Source: Flavobacterium psychrophilum (GTDB taxonomy: Bacteria > Bacteroidota > Bacteroidia > Flavobacteriales > Flavobacteriaceae). Taken from it: a DNA stretch of 23,637 nt. How positions within the stretch are numbered: the first letter of the stretch is position 1; every line of letters starts with the position of its first letter. This document shows positions 8,408 to 14,200 of this stretch, piece by piece. The notes beneath the pieces were generated by a model. That model was not told the DNA's origin and searched no databases. It worked only from the letters and a program-made list of their open reading frames with translations. The position numbers and the translations under genes were made by a program. The stretch spans positions 1 through 23,637 of the forward strand of contig QFQM01000062.1 in assembly GCA_003243255.1 (NCBI GenBank), given 5' to 3'.

Positions 8408-9894
8408 GCAAAATATCCGTGTAAAAACCATTTGGGCTGGTCGCCATCATAAGGCCCGGAGCGGAACAGCCAGTAGCGTGCGCCATTTTCATCTTCCACC
8501 ACATAATAATCCCTGTAAAGTCCATCGGAGAGCCACCACTCCTGTTCGATGCGTTCAGGTCCATCAGCCTTCATCACAGTATAACGGATACCCTTATGGC
8601 GGAATAGCATTGGGGGATAATCCGGCAGTACTGCAGTAACTACAATAGCTTCCGGTGCCGGGAGCAGGTGTACAGGGCGCGGCAGGTCATTTCGCCAGGG
8701 TGTCGCGGGCTTCTCCCACAAAGGAGACGCTTTTTTTACCGATCGCTCCGGCCAGTGGTGCTGGGCCTGCAAGTACCGGTTTACCGTACCAGTCCCTATT
8801 TTCGCGGTTACCCGGTCGAGCAATTCTGAAATCTTTTTGTCATTTTGCGTAGCCGCATTCCACATGGCTGCCTGGGCATCGGTAAGCGGTTCGGCCTTTG
8901 TGGCTTCTAACAGGAACACCTCAAAACCCAGTGCCGGCTCCAGCGTTGCAATCCTATGCTCGAAAAGCTTAAATAGGTGAGTGATATTACGCGAAGGTTG
9001 CCCGGTACCTATTTCAATTTGTTGTACCATCCCATCCACACGGAAACATTTCAGTACAGCATTACGCAGTCCCAATCCTTCATGCTCCAGTTGCCCGCAG
9101 AGGGCTTCCAAAAGCTGCTGCAGGGCAATGGTTATGCCTATGGCAGAGGCGATAGGCTCCATACTTGATAACCGCTGCTGATACGGCTCCACGGGCTGCA
9201 CCGGTAGTATCCATTCCAGTTCATTCCCCAAAGCCTGGGCAATCCTTTTGGGCAATTCCGCCCCGAAACGCCTGCGAAGTGCGGAAGGAGGTATGTCTAT
9301 AAAACTGCCGATGTGCCGCATCCCCAGTTTTTTCAGTCGTGCCAACACATCATCCTCCAGCCGCAGGGCTTTGGGAGGCAGTATACGAAGTGCCTCATGC
9401 TGTTTTCTACATCCAATGATGGCACCACCACCAAAACGTGCCACGGCCCATGCGCAGGCAATGGTATCGGCAATGGCAATCTGCGGGGTATAGCCATAAC
9501 TGGTAAGCCTTGCCGTAATATGCTCAAGGTAAGCGGCTTCCCCTCCCCATAGATGCGCACAGCCGCTGATATCCAGCATGATCCCGTCGGGAAGGTCCAC
9601 TGCGGCATAGGGGGTGTACCTTATGCTCCATTGCGCCAATGCAACAAGGAGCTTTTCCACCCGCCCGGGTTCGGTCTCTATCATTTCGAGCGCAGGAAAG
9701 ATTGCTTTGCAATCGGCTAAAACCATACCGGCCCGGATTCCTTTTTTCGCAGCCTGCGCACTTACTGCATCAATGACCATCCTCCCGCGCTGGCGTGAAG
9801 CCATAACGAAAGGCAACCCGCAAAGTGAGGGCTGTTTCCTCGCTGCATATTCTGTCAGCAGGAAAGGGAATGCTATGGAGGCGTAGCGTGGCAT
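8404..9894 (-). CDS. imuB: Mutasome protein ImuB (catalytically inactive Y-family polymerase)
   Basis: A 496-residue Y-family-like protein. The N-terminal block MPRYASIAFPFLLTEY lacks the catalytic DxD that active Pol IV/V carry, and the usual SxDE palm motif is replaced by AVDLPDGIMLDISGC. This loss is the hallmark of ImuB. The DISGCAHLWGGE block, the helix-hairpin-helix region LKKLGMRHIGSFIDIPPSAL, and the QPVEPYQQRLSSMEPI little-finger entry are all family features. ImuB is the adaptor of the mutasome: it binds the beta clamp, ImuA and DnaE2. A clear clamp motif was not pinned down by eye. Its ATG shares a base with the imuA stop (TAATG) and its stop overlaps the dnaE2 start (ATGA), giving tight translational coupling. 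Confidence 0.93.
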   Translation of the reverse strand: MPRYASIAFPFLLTEYAARKQPSLCGLPFVMASRQRGRMVIDAVSAQAAKKGIRAGMVLADCKAIFPALEMIETEPGRVEKLLVALAQWSIRYTPYAAVDLPDGIMLDISGCAHLWGGEAAYLEHITARLTSYGYTPQIAIADTIACAWAVARFGGGAIIGCRKQHEALRILPPKALRLEDDVLARLKKLGMRHIGSFIDIPPSALRRRFGAELPKRIAQALGNELEWILPVQPVEPYQQRLSSMEPIASAIGITIALQQLLEALCGQLEHEGLGLRNAVLKCFRVDGMVQQIEIGTGQPSRNITHLFKLFEHRIATLEPALGFEVFLLEATKAEPLTDAQAAMWNAATQNDKKISELLDRVTAKIGTGTVNRYLQAQHHWPERSVKKASPLWEKPATPWRNDLPRPVHLLPAPEAIVVTAVLPDYPPMLFRHKGIRYTVMKADGPERIEQEWWLSDGLYRDYYVVEDENGARYWLFRSGPYDGDQPKWFLHGYFA

Positions 9895-10631
9895 TATCCG
9901 GTCTTTCGTTCGTTATTAATAGGCGAAGCAATATGGTTATCGGTAAGTTGTGTGAAGTTATTGCCTTGCCAGCTTACCTGCCAGGCGTTCGGTTTACCGT
10001 TGCGCACTTTCAGCAGCTCTACATCCCAGGTGCTATGGCCCACGCCCGGCAAGCCTTCCTCAACAACACTTGGCAATGCCGTAATTTTCCAACGGGTGGT
10101 GCAGGCTACTGCGTTTTCTGCCTTAGGGCAGTAGCGGTGGATAAAACCCGTAACCCCACTATTCTCCACGGCCAGCTGCAGCCTCCTGGAATCGGTAAAG
10201 CCGAGTTCACGGATTTCACCAATTACAGCCGTAAGGGCTTCACATTTGAGCGCTTCTTCTATAATCCATAAAGCTTCTTTGGGGCGTGTCGTGCTGATAA
10301 AGACAATCCTGTCTGGCTCAATGCCAAAATGCTTTAACGCGGAAGGGAATATTTTCCGCCCGCCTGCCACCCATAAGGAAAGGCCTCCCTCTTTTGCCAG
10401 TTTACCCGCTACAGCCGTAATGAACCCGGTTGTTGCAGCGGCATTGGATGCTTCATAGCTGATAAATTCGTGGACAGCCCCAAGTGGAAAAACGTTTCCC
10501 GTGAAGGCAGCCGTAAATGGGGCAAGACCGGATTGTGCAGGGGCATGGGTTATTTTTCCCATGCCCTGCATCGCATTGATGGTGGCCTGCAATTGCCTGG
10601 CTATTGCTATTTTATCTGCTGGGGGCTTCAC
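9894..10631 (-). CDS. imuA: Mutasome protein ImuA (RecA-like, SulA-related)
   Basis: A 245-residue protein starting at a GTG (10631-10629); an in-frame TAA lies two codons upstream and no ATG is available before residue 21, so GTG is the best start. The RecA-like core starts with FPLGAVHEFISYEASNAAATTG (about residues 48-69), where a P-loop would be but without its GKT. Then come LWVAGGRKIFPSALKHFGIEPDRIVF and EALKCEALTAVIGEI, as in Bacteroidota ImuA. ImuA inhibits or modulates RecA and joins ImuB and DnaE2 in damage-induced mutagenesis. It is the first gene of the operon. A perfect -7 box TAACTTTG sits about 30 bases upstream, in the shared control region with the divergent S24 repressor gene. 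Confidence 0.9.
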   Translation of the reverse strand: MKPPADKIAIARQLQATINAMQGMGKITHAPAQSGLAPFTAAFTGNVFPLGAVHEFISYEASNAAATTGFITAVAGKLAKEGGLSLWVAGGRKIFPSALKHFGIEPDRIVFISTTRPKEALWIIEEALKCEALTAVIGEIRELGFTDSRRLQLAVENSGVTGFIHRYCPKAENAVACTTRWKITALPSVVEEGLPGVGHSTWDVELLKVRNGKPNAWQVSWQGNNFTQLTDNHIASPINNERKTG

Positions 10632-10661
10632 TTTTTAAAAATTATATGCTTTAGGATACAA

Positions 10662-10669
10662 CAAAGTTA
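10662..10669 (-). promoter_or_regulatory. -7 box of the imuA operon
   Basis: TAACTTTG on the minus strand (10669-10662) matches TAnnTTTG exactly, 31 bases before the imuA GTG. I find no convincing TTG at the -33 position, which suggests an activator-dependent or weak promoter, or simply a degenerate box. Confidence 0.5.
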
Positions 10670-10692
10670 GATCAGATTGAAACAAAATAGTC

Positions 10693-10700
10693 TATATTTG
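10693..10700 (+). promoter_or_regulatory. -7 box of the S24 repressor gene
   Basis: TATATTTG matches TAnnTTTG exactly and lies 27 bases before the ATG at 10728. It also lies downstream of the longer reading frame's ATG at 10677, which makes that upstream start unusable for this transcript. Only 23 bases separate it from the divergent imuA -7 box. Confidence 0.55.
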
Positions 10701-10716
10701 CTGTTACAAATAGCAA
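10695..10716. promoter_or_regulatory. Overlapping dyads, candidate operator of the S24 repressor
   Basis: TATTTG (10695-10700) and CAAATA (10707-10712) form a perfect inverted repeat with a 6-base centre and overlap the repressor's own -7 box. A second, nested dyad pairs TTGCT (10698-10702) with AGCAA (10712-10716). The position fits autorepression by the S24 protein and could also affect the divergent imuA promoter. Binding is inferred. Confidence 0.45.
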
Positions 10717-10727
10717 CAATTTCGCTT

Positions 10728-11498
10728 ATGTCTCTCTTTTCCGACAACATCAGATACCTGAGGCTCCAAAAGAAGGTTTCTCAGGAAAAGCTTGCTGAAG
10801 AGCTCCTAATTACGCGTGCGAGGTATGTTAAATACGAGTCCGGAGCATCCGAGGCTCCTTATGACATTCTTAAGCGTATTGCCCATTATTATCATTACAG
10901 CATTGACCTGCTATTGTCCGTTGACATAAGAAAGGTGGATACTGCCGGATTGATACGCCTTGAGGATAACCGTATACTATTGCCTATTACAATAGATACC
11001 ACAGGGGAGAATACCATAGAAATCATTCCCCAGAAAGCTAAGGCAGGTTACCTGAACGGCTATAGTGACCCGGAGTTTATTGAAGGGCTGCAACAAATAT
11101 CCCTGCCCTTTCTAAAGAATGGAAAATTCAGGGCTTTTCCCGTAACGGGAGACTCCATGCCGCCGCACAGGGATGGGTCTTTTATTATTGGAAAGTATGT
11201 GGAGAATCTTGGAGAAGTAAGGGACGGCAAGACGTATATACTATTAACTAAGGATGAGGGTATTGTCTATAAGAGGCTCAACAGAAATGGAAAAAATAAC
11301 CTTATGCTCATCTCCGATAATACTTTTTACGAACCTTACAGCGTTAAGGTATCGGATGTGCTGGAGGTATGGGAATACGCCTGCAGTATCGCCACAACAG
11401 AATTTGAACCTGATACTATGGACGCCCAAAGCATCAGGGAACACCTGATTGGATTACGGGAAGAGATAAAAGCACTAAAACAGATAAAGAGTAATTAA
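10728..11498 (+). CDS. HTH/S24 self-cleaving repressor (LexA-like) of the mutagenesis cassette
   Basis: 256 residues from the ATG at 10728; an in-frame ATG 17 codons earlier lies upstream of the -7 box and is rejected. Residues 5-65 form an XRE-type helix-turn-helix (NIRYLRLQKKVSQEKLAEEL ... YVKYESG). The second half is a peptidase S24 domain: a probable Ala-Gly cleavage site at A106-G107 (KAGYLNGYSDPEF), the catalytic serine S143 in VTGDSMPPH and the general-base lysine K182 in GIVYKRLN. A short C-terminal helix (IREHLIGLREEIKALKQ) follows. RecA filaments trigger autocleavage in this family, which relieves repression. Standing divergently from imuA-imuB-dnaE2-alkB, it is very probably their SOS-type regulator. 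It is not canonical LexA, which has a winged-helix DNA-binding domain. Confidence 0.88.
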   Translation: MSLFSDNIRYLRLQKKVSQEKLAEELLITRARYVKYESGASEAPYDILKRIAHYYHYSIDLLLSVDIRKVDTAGLIRLEDNRILLPITIDTTGENTIEIIPQKAKAGYLNGYSDPEFIEGLQQISLPFLKNGKFRAFPVTGDSMPPHRDGSFIIGKYVENLGEVRDGKTYILLTKDEGIVYKRLNRNGKNNLMLISDNTFYEPYSVKVSDVLEVWEYACSIATTEFEPDTMDAQSIREHLIGLREEIKALKQIKSN

Positions 11499-11505
11499 TA
11501 TCCAG

Positions 11506-11754
11506 ATGAACACTACTATACGCCTTAAGATCAAAAAGGAGGTAGATACCGCTACAGCCCGGAAGATACTCAAATTAAAAGGCAACCTGATTGCCCAGTC
11601 TTTTACCGACCTTATCCACTATGATGATGCGGATGAGAATACTTATATCCATTATTTTACCACAGAAGGAATCAGGCGGCAGGAAGCCACTAATTATATA
11701 CTGTCTTACATTGATGAGGAAGGCCTTCATGATCTGGTCAACATTGTGAGTTAG
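11506..11754 (+). CDS. Small protein of unknown function downstream of the S24 repressor
   Basis: An 82-residue soluble protein starting 7 bases after the S24 gene stop, so probably in the same transcript, which ends at the strong hairpin 25 bases downstream. The sequence begins with a basic strand (MNTTIRLKIKKEVD) and a helix (TARKILKLKG). It ends acidic (SYIDEEGLHDLVNIVS). There is no signal peptide, membrane span or cysteine. I do not recognise the family. Its position suggests a part in control or function of the damage-inducible cassette, but this is inference from linkage only. Confidence 0.7.
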   Translation: MNTTIRLKIKKEVDTATARKILKLKGNLIAQSFTDLIHYDDADENTYIHYFTTEGIRRQEATNYILSYIDEEGLHDLVNIVS

Positions 11755-11778
11755 CAATTAATTACTGTAAATTCCAGT

Positions 11779-11825
11779 AAAATCCGCATAAGGCTAGACT
11801 GCTTTATTCGGATTTTATATTTTAT
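11779..11825 (+). terminator. Strong terminator after the S24 repressor operon
   Basis: AAAATCCG (11779-11786) pairs with CGGATTTT (11809-11816). An inner stem of ATAAGGC with GCTTTAT (one G-U pair, 11788-11794 with 11801-11807) surrounds a 6-base loop. TTTTATATTTTAT follows. The plus orientation fits the end of the 82-residue gene. Confidence 0.8.
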
Positions 11826-11936
11826 ACTGTCCTGTTTTTGAATGTTTTTGGCTTGTTTTTGAGAACTGCTTATGGACTTCTTTGTCCTAATTTGGCACCA
11901 TAAACCCAACTAAGCAGCTAACTAAAAAGCGACCTC

Positions 11937-13454
11937 ATGAAACTGTCTTTAGCTTACAAGAACATCATCGTTGAAACCACATCGTATCTCTATATCGTGT
12001 TATTTGTATATGCTGCCCTGAGCAAACTGATACAATTTGACAATTTTTCTATACAGCTTGGACAATCACCCCTTATTGGAGCCTTCGCTTTGTGGCTCAG
12101 ATGGCTTGTCCCTGTTTTGGAATTGCTCATAGCAGCAGGCCTGTGTATTGCGTTCACAAAAAGACTGTCGTTATACCTGGCATTCGTACTGATGTGCTGC
12201 TTTACTACATATATTTACATCATCTTAAATTACAGTTCTTATATTCCCTGTTCCTGTGGCGGTATACTTGAAAAATTGAACTGGAAGCAGCATTTTATAT
12301 TCAATTTGGTTTTCCTGATTCTTGCTGCTGTCGGACTTATAGCCGGTACGGAGAGAAAGGAGGCACAAACGGGAAATCACTATACGAACAGGGGATGGGT
12401 AACGTTTGGGCTCCTGTTTACTTTTTCGGCCTGCTTTGGCATTGTGCTACTGATGTATTCTTCATCGGAGCGGCTTATAAGCAAGGAAAACCCTTTCCAG
12501 CGAAAATTCATACCAGGGAGCGCGAGAGAAGGTAACATAATGGATTTGACCTATAATACCTATTACTTTGCCGGGCTGTCCGGGAATGCCGTTTATCTGG
12601 GTAATTCCAAAGCGTATCAGAGAATAACGAAGATTGACACCACTTTAACCAAAAATGTTCCTTATGATGTCATTCTTCCTGCCACTACTGATAAATACGT
12701 TTCCCTTAGGCTAATTGTTTCTCCGCCCTTTTTTTACTATTACGATGGTACAGTTCCGGAAATCCTGCGTGGAAGTACCCATGACTGGAAACTATCCGAA
12801 ACCTTTCAGGCCCCCGGATTTTTTAATATAGCTGTTATGGCAGACAGCAGTACTGCCATTACCAGAAACATAGATATCCAAAAAAGTATCAGTTACCTAA
12901 GCAGACATGACCTAAGGGAAAAAAAAGCATCCGATTCTTACACACTCCTTACACAACAGATCGATGGGATATTTGATTGTGACGGGGATATGCATATCGC
13001 CCCGGAGATGAACACTTTTGTCTATGTTTACCGTTACAGGAACCAATACCTGGTGACCGACCTGCATCTGAAGCTTATTAAAAAAGGCACCACCATCGAT
13101 ACCAATTCCATTGCGAAAATAAGGGTAGCTACCGCTAAGGAAACCGGATATACCCAGTTGGCCGCACCTCCGGTAATTGTCAATAAATTTAGTGCGGTAA
13201 GCAAAAACTTATTGTTTGTGCATTCACTTAATAAAGGCAGGCTTGAAAGTAACGAAATGCGAAAATCAGCCAGTACTATTGATGTATATGATATGGCTGG
13301 CGGCAATTACCTGGCAAGTTTCTATATCTACCATCAAAAAGGAAAAAAAGTAAGAACCTTCGTTGTTAAGGGAAATACGCTTTATGCTTTAGTGGGCAGC
13401 AATCTTGTCAAATATCATCTTGGAAAGAATATCACTTCACATTACGTGAATTAA
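11937..13454 (+). CDS. MauE/DoxX-type redox-associated membrane protein fused to a large extracytoplasmic domain
   Basis: A 505-residue protein. Residues 1-140 hold four membrane spans (about 12-32, 52-72, 79-98, 118-137) with the MauE/DoxX-like pattern LFVYAALSKLIQFDNFSIQL, WLRWLVPVLELLIAAGL and, before span four, the cysteine motif YIPCSCGGILEKLNW (C105, C107). A fifth span (about 155-173) leads into some 330 residues outside the cytoplasm. That part has strand-rich segments that may form a beta-propeller (for example FVVKGNTLYALVGSNLVKYH), which is inference. MauE is known from methylamine dehydrogenase clusters, where it is needed, with MauD, for maturation of the disulfide-rich subunit. 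No methylamine dehydrogenase gene is seen here. The next two genes encode exported four-cysteine peptides, so those are the likely partners. A lone MauE domain is normally about 140-180 residues, so the fusion is unusual. Confidence 0.8.
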   Translation: MKLSLAYKNIIVETTSYLYIVLFVYAALSKLIQFDNFSIQLGQSPLIGAFALWLRWLVPVLELLIAAGLCIAFTKRLSLYLAFVLMCCFTTYIYIILNYSSYIPCSCGGILEKLNWKQHFIFNLVFLILAAVGLIAGTERKEAQTGNHYTNRGWVTFGLLFTFSACFGIVLLMYSSSERLISKENPFQRKFIPGSAREGNIMDLTYNTYYFAGLSGNAVYLGNSKAYQRITKIDTTLTKNVPYDVILPATTDKYVSLRLIVSPPFFYYYDGTVPEILRGSTHDWKLSETFQAPGFFNIAVMADSSTAITRNIDIQKSISYLSRHDLREKKASDSYTLLTQQIDGIFDCDGDMHIAPEMNTFVYVYRYRNQYLVTDLHLKLIKKGTTIDTNSIAKIRVATAKETGYTQLAAPPVIVNKFSAVSKNLLFVHSLNKGRLESNEMRKSASTIDVYDMAGGNYLASFYIYHQKGKKVRTFVVKGNTLYALVGSNLVKYHLGKNITSHYVN

Positions 13455-13531
13455 GAAATACAGGGCCACGTATCAGGGATTTGATCGAAAACCTGGAATA
13501 GAGTAGATCACCACCAATTAAATTTTGAATT

Positions 13532-13804
13532 ATGAAAAACAGAATCGTAAAAGGCTTAGTGCCTTTTGGCATGTTCGCACTGGCTATTGCCGGAACATTT
13601 ATGACCACTTCAATGGGAAGCGCTGATGCACTGGCAATCGTACCAGGGTACATCCAGACAGGCAACCCATTAGCTCCTTGTCAGCAGACACAGATATCGT
13701 GTGATACTGATGTCCATACTGAATTCTGCCGTATGGGCAGCACGCGCCTTTACCAGCTGACAGCACCAAACTCTTGTGCTGCACCGCTTTGGAAAGTGGA
13801 TTAA
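13532..13804 (+). CDS. DUF6520-like exported small protein, copy 1, four cysteines
   Basis: A 90-residue protein with a signal peptide (KNRIVKGLVPFGMFALAIAG..., probable cut at GSA/D, residues 30-32), leaving about 59 residues. The mature part has PGYIQTGNP and four cysteines, C50, C57, C66 and C82, spaced C-x6-C-x8-C-x15-C. Its block FCRMGSTRLYQL matches the next gene. The overall look is that of DUF6520, a Bacteroidota family of unknown function; the family name is from memory of its pattern. It lies 77 bases after the MauE-fusion gene and is followed by a hairpin terminator. The cysteines, export signal and MauE neighbour suggest a disulfide-bonded envelope or extracellular peptide. Role unknown. 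Confidence 0.75.
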   Translation: MKNRIVKGLVPFGMFALAIAGTFMTTSMGSADALAIVPGYIQTGNPLAPCQQTQISCDTDVHTEFCRMGSTRLYQLTAPNSCAAPLWKVD

Positions 13805-13824
13805 ATTATATAATCCTTAATAAT

Positions 13825-13862
13825 GCAATGCGGTTTCGAAAATGAAACCGCATTGTTTTCTT
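13825..13862 (+). terminator. Hairpin terminator or attenuator between the two DUF6520-like genes
   Basis: A perfect 12-bp stem, CAATGCGGTTTC (13826-13837) with GAAACCGCATTG (13844-13855), around a 6-base loop is followed by TTTTCTTT. It should cut off or reduce transcription into the second gene. The right arm is repeated at 13874-13885, just before that gene's ATG. Confidence 0.75.
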
Positions 13863-13873
13863 TGACAATCATT

Positions 13874-13885
13874 AAACCGCATTGT
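13874..13885 (+). repeat. Second copy of the hairpin's right arm, abutting a start codon
   Basis: AAACCGCATTGT at 13874-13885 repeats 13845-13856 exactly and ends directly before the ATG at 13886. The left arm at 13826-13836 can therefore pair with either copy. Pairing with this one would cover the translation start of the second DUF6520-like gene. Confidence 0.6.
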
Positions 13886-14152
13886 ATGAAATACAATACA
13901 CTGAAAAACAGAACCCCTTTATTGGCCTATGTGCTGGCCATAGGAGGAACGTTTATACTTACCGCAGCAGGAAGTGCTGATACAATTTTTCAGGGATACC
14001 TCCAAACGGGCAATCCTGTGGTTTCCTGCCAGTTTACTTCAGTAGTATGTACTGATTTTGGTGTGGAATACTGTCGCATAGGCAGTGCCCGCCTTTATGG
14101 CTTGTCATCAGCCAGTGTGTGTACCATTGTTCTTTTCAGGGCTGATTTATGA
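13886..14152 (+). CDS. DUF6520-like exported small protein, copy 2, four cysteines
   Basis: 88 residues from the ATG at 13886. An earlier in-frame ATG at 13823 is rejected because it lies at the edge of the terminator hairpin and adds a non-homologous leader. The layout matches the preceding gene: signal peptide (LLAYVLAIGGTFILTAAGSA, cut before DT), then GYLQTGNP and cysteines C48, C55, C63 and C79, spaced C-x6-C-x7-C-x15-C. The block EYCRIGSARLYGLSSASVC parallels copy 1. The two are clear tandem paralogues whose mature parts differ most between the cysteines. Export and disulfide formation, perhaps with the MauE-fusion protein, are inferred. A terminator follows within 15 bases. Function unknown. 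Confidence 0.75.
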   Translation: MKYNTLKNRTPLLAYVLAIGGTFILTAAGSADTIFQGYLQTGNPVVSCQFTSVVCTDFGVEYCRIGSARLYGLSSASVCTIVLFRADL

Positions 14153-14162
14153 CGTTTAAATA

Positions 14163-14200
14163 ACACCGCGGTTCCAACATGGATCCGCAGTGTCTTTTAT
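14163..14200 (+). terminator. Terminator between the convergent DUF6520-like and S9 peptidase genes
   Basis: ACAC-GCGG-TCC (14163-14175, with mismatches) pairs with GGA-CCGC-GTGT (14181-14193) around AACAT, then CTTTTATT. It fits the plus-strand transcript best; on the minus strand the S9 stop codon lies directly before it, so it may serve both. Confidence 0.6.

Noticed and set aside
8408..8431. Upstream ATG for DnaE2
   Set aside because: The later ATG overlaps the imuB stop as ATGA and gives the usual N-terminus; the extension has no counterpart in the family.
10677..10727. Upstream ATG giving a 17-residue extension of the S24 repressor
   Set aside because: The -7 box and operator-like dyad lie inside the extension, and the HTH domain starts normally at the internal ATG.
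13823..13885. Upstream ATG for the second DUF6520-like gene
   Set aside because: It would place coding sequence through the terminator hairpin and spoil the signal peptide shared with copy 1.
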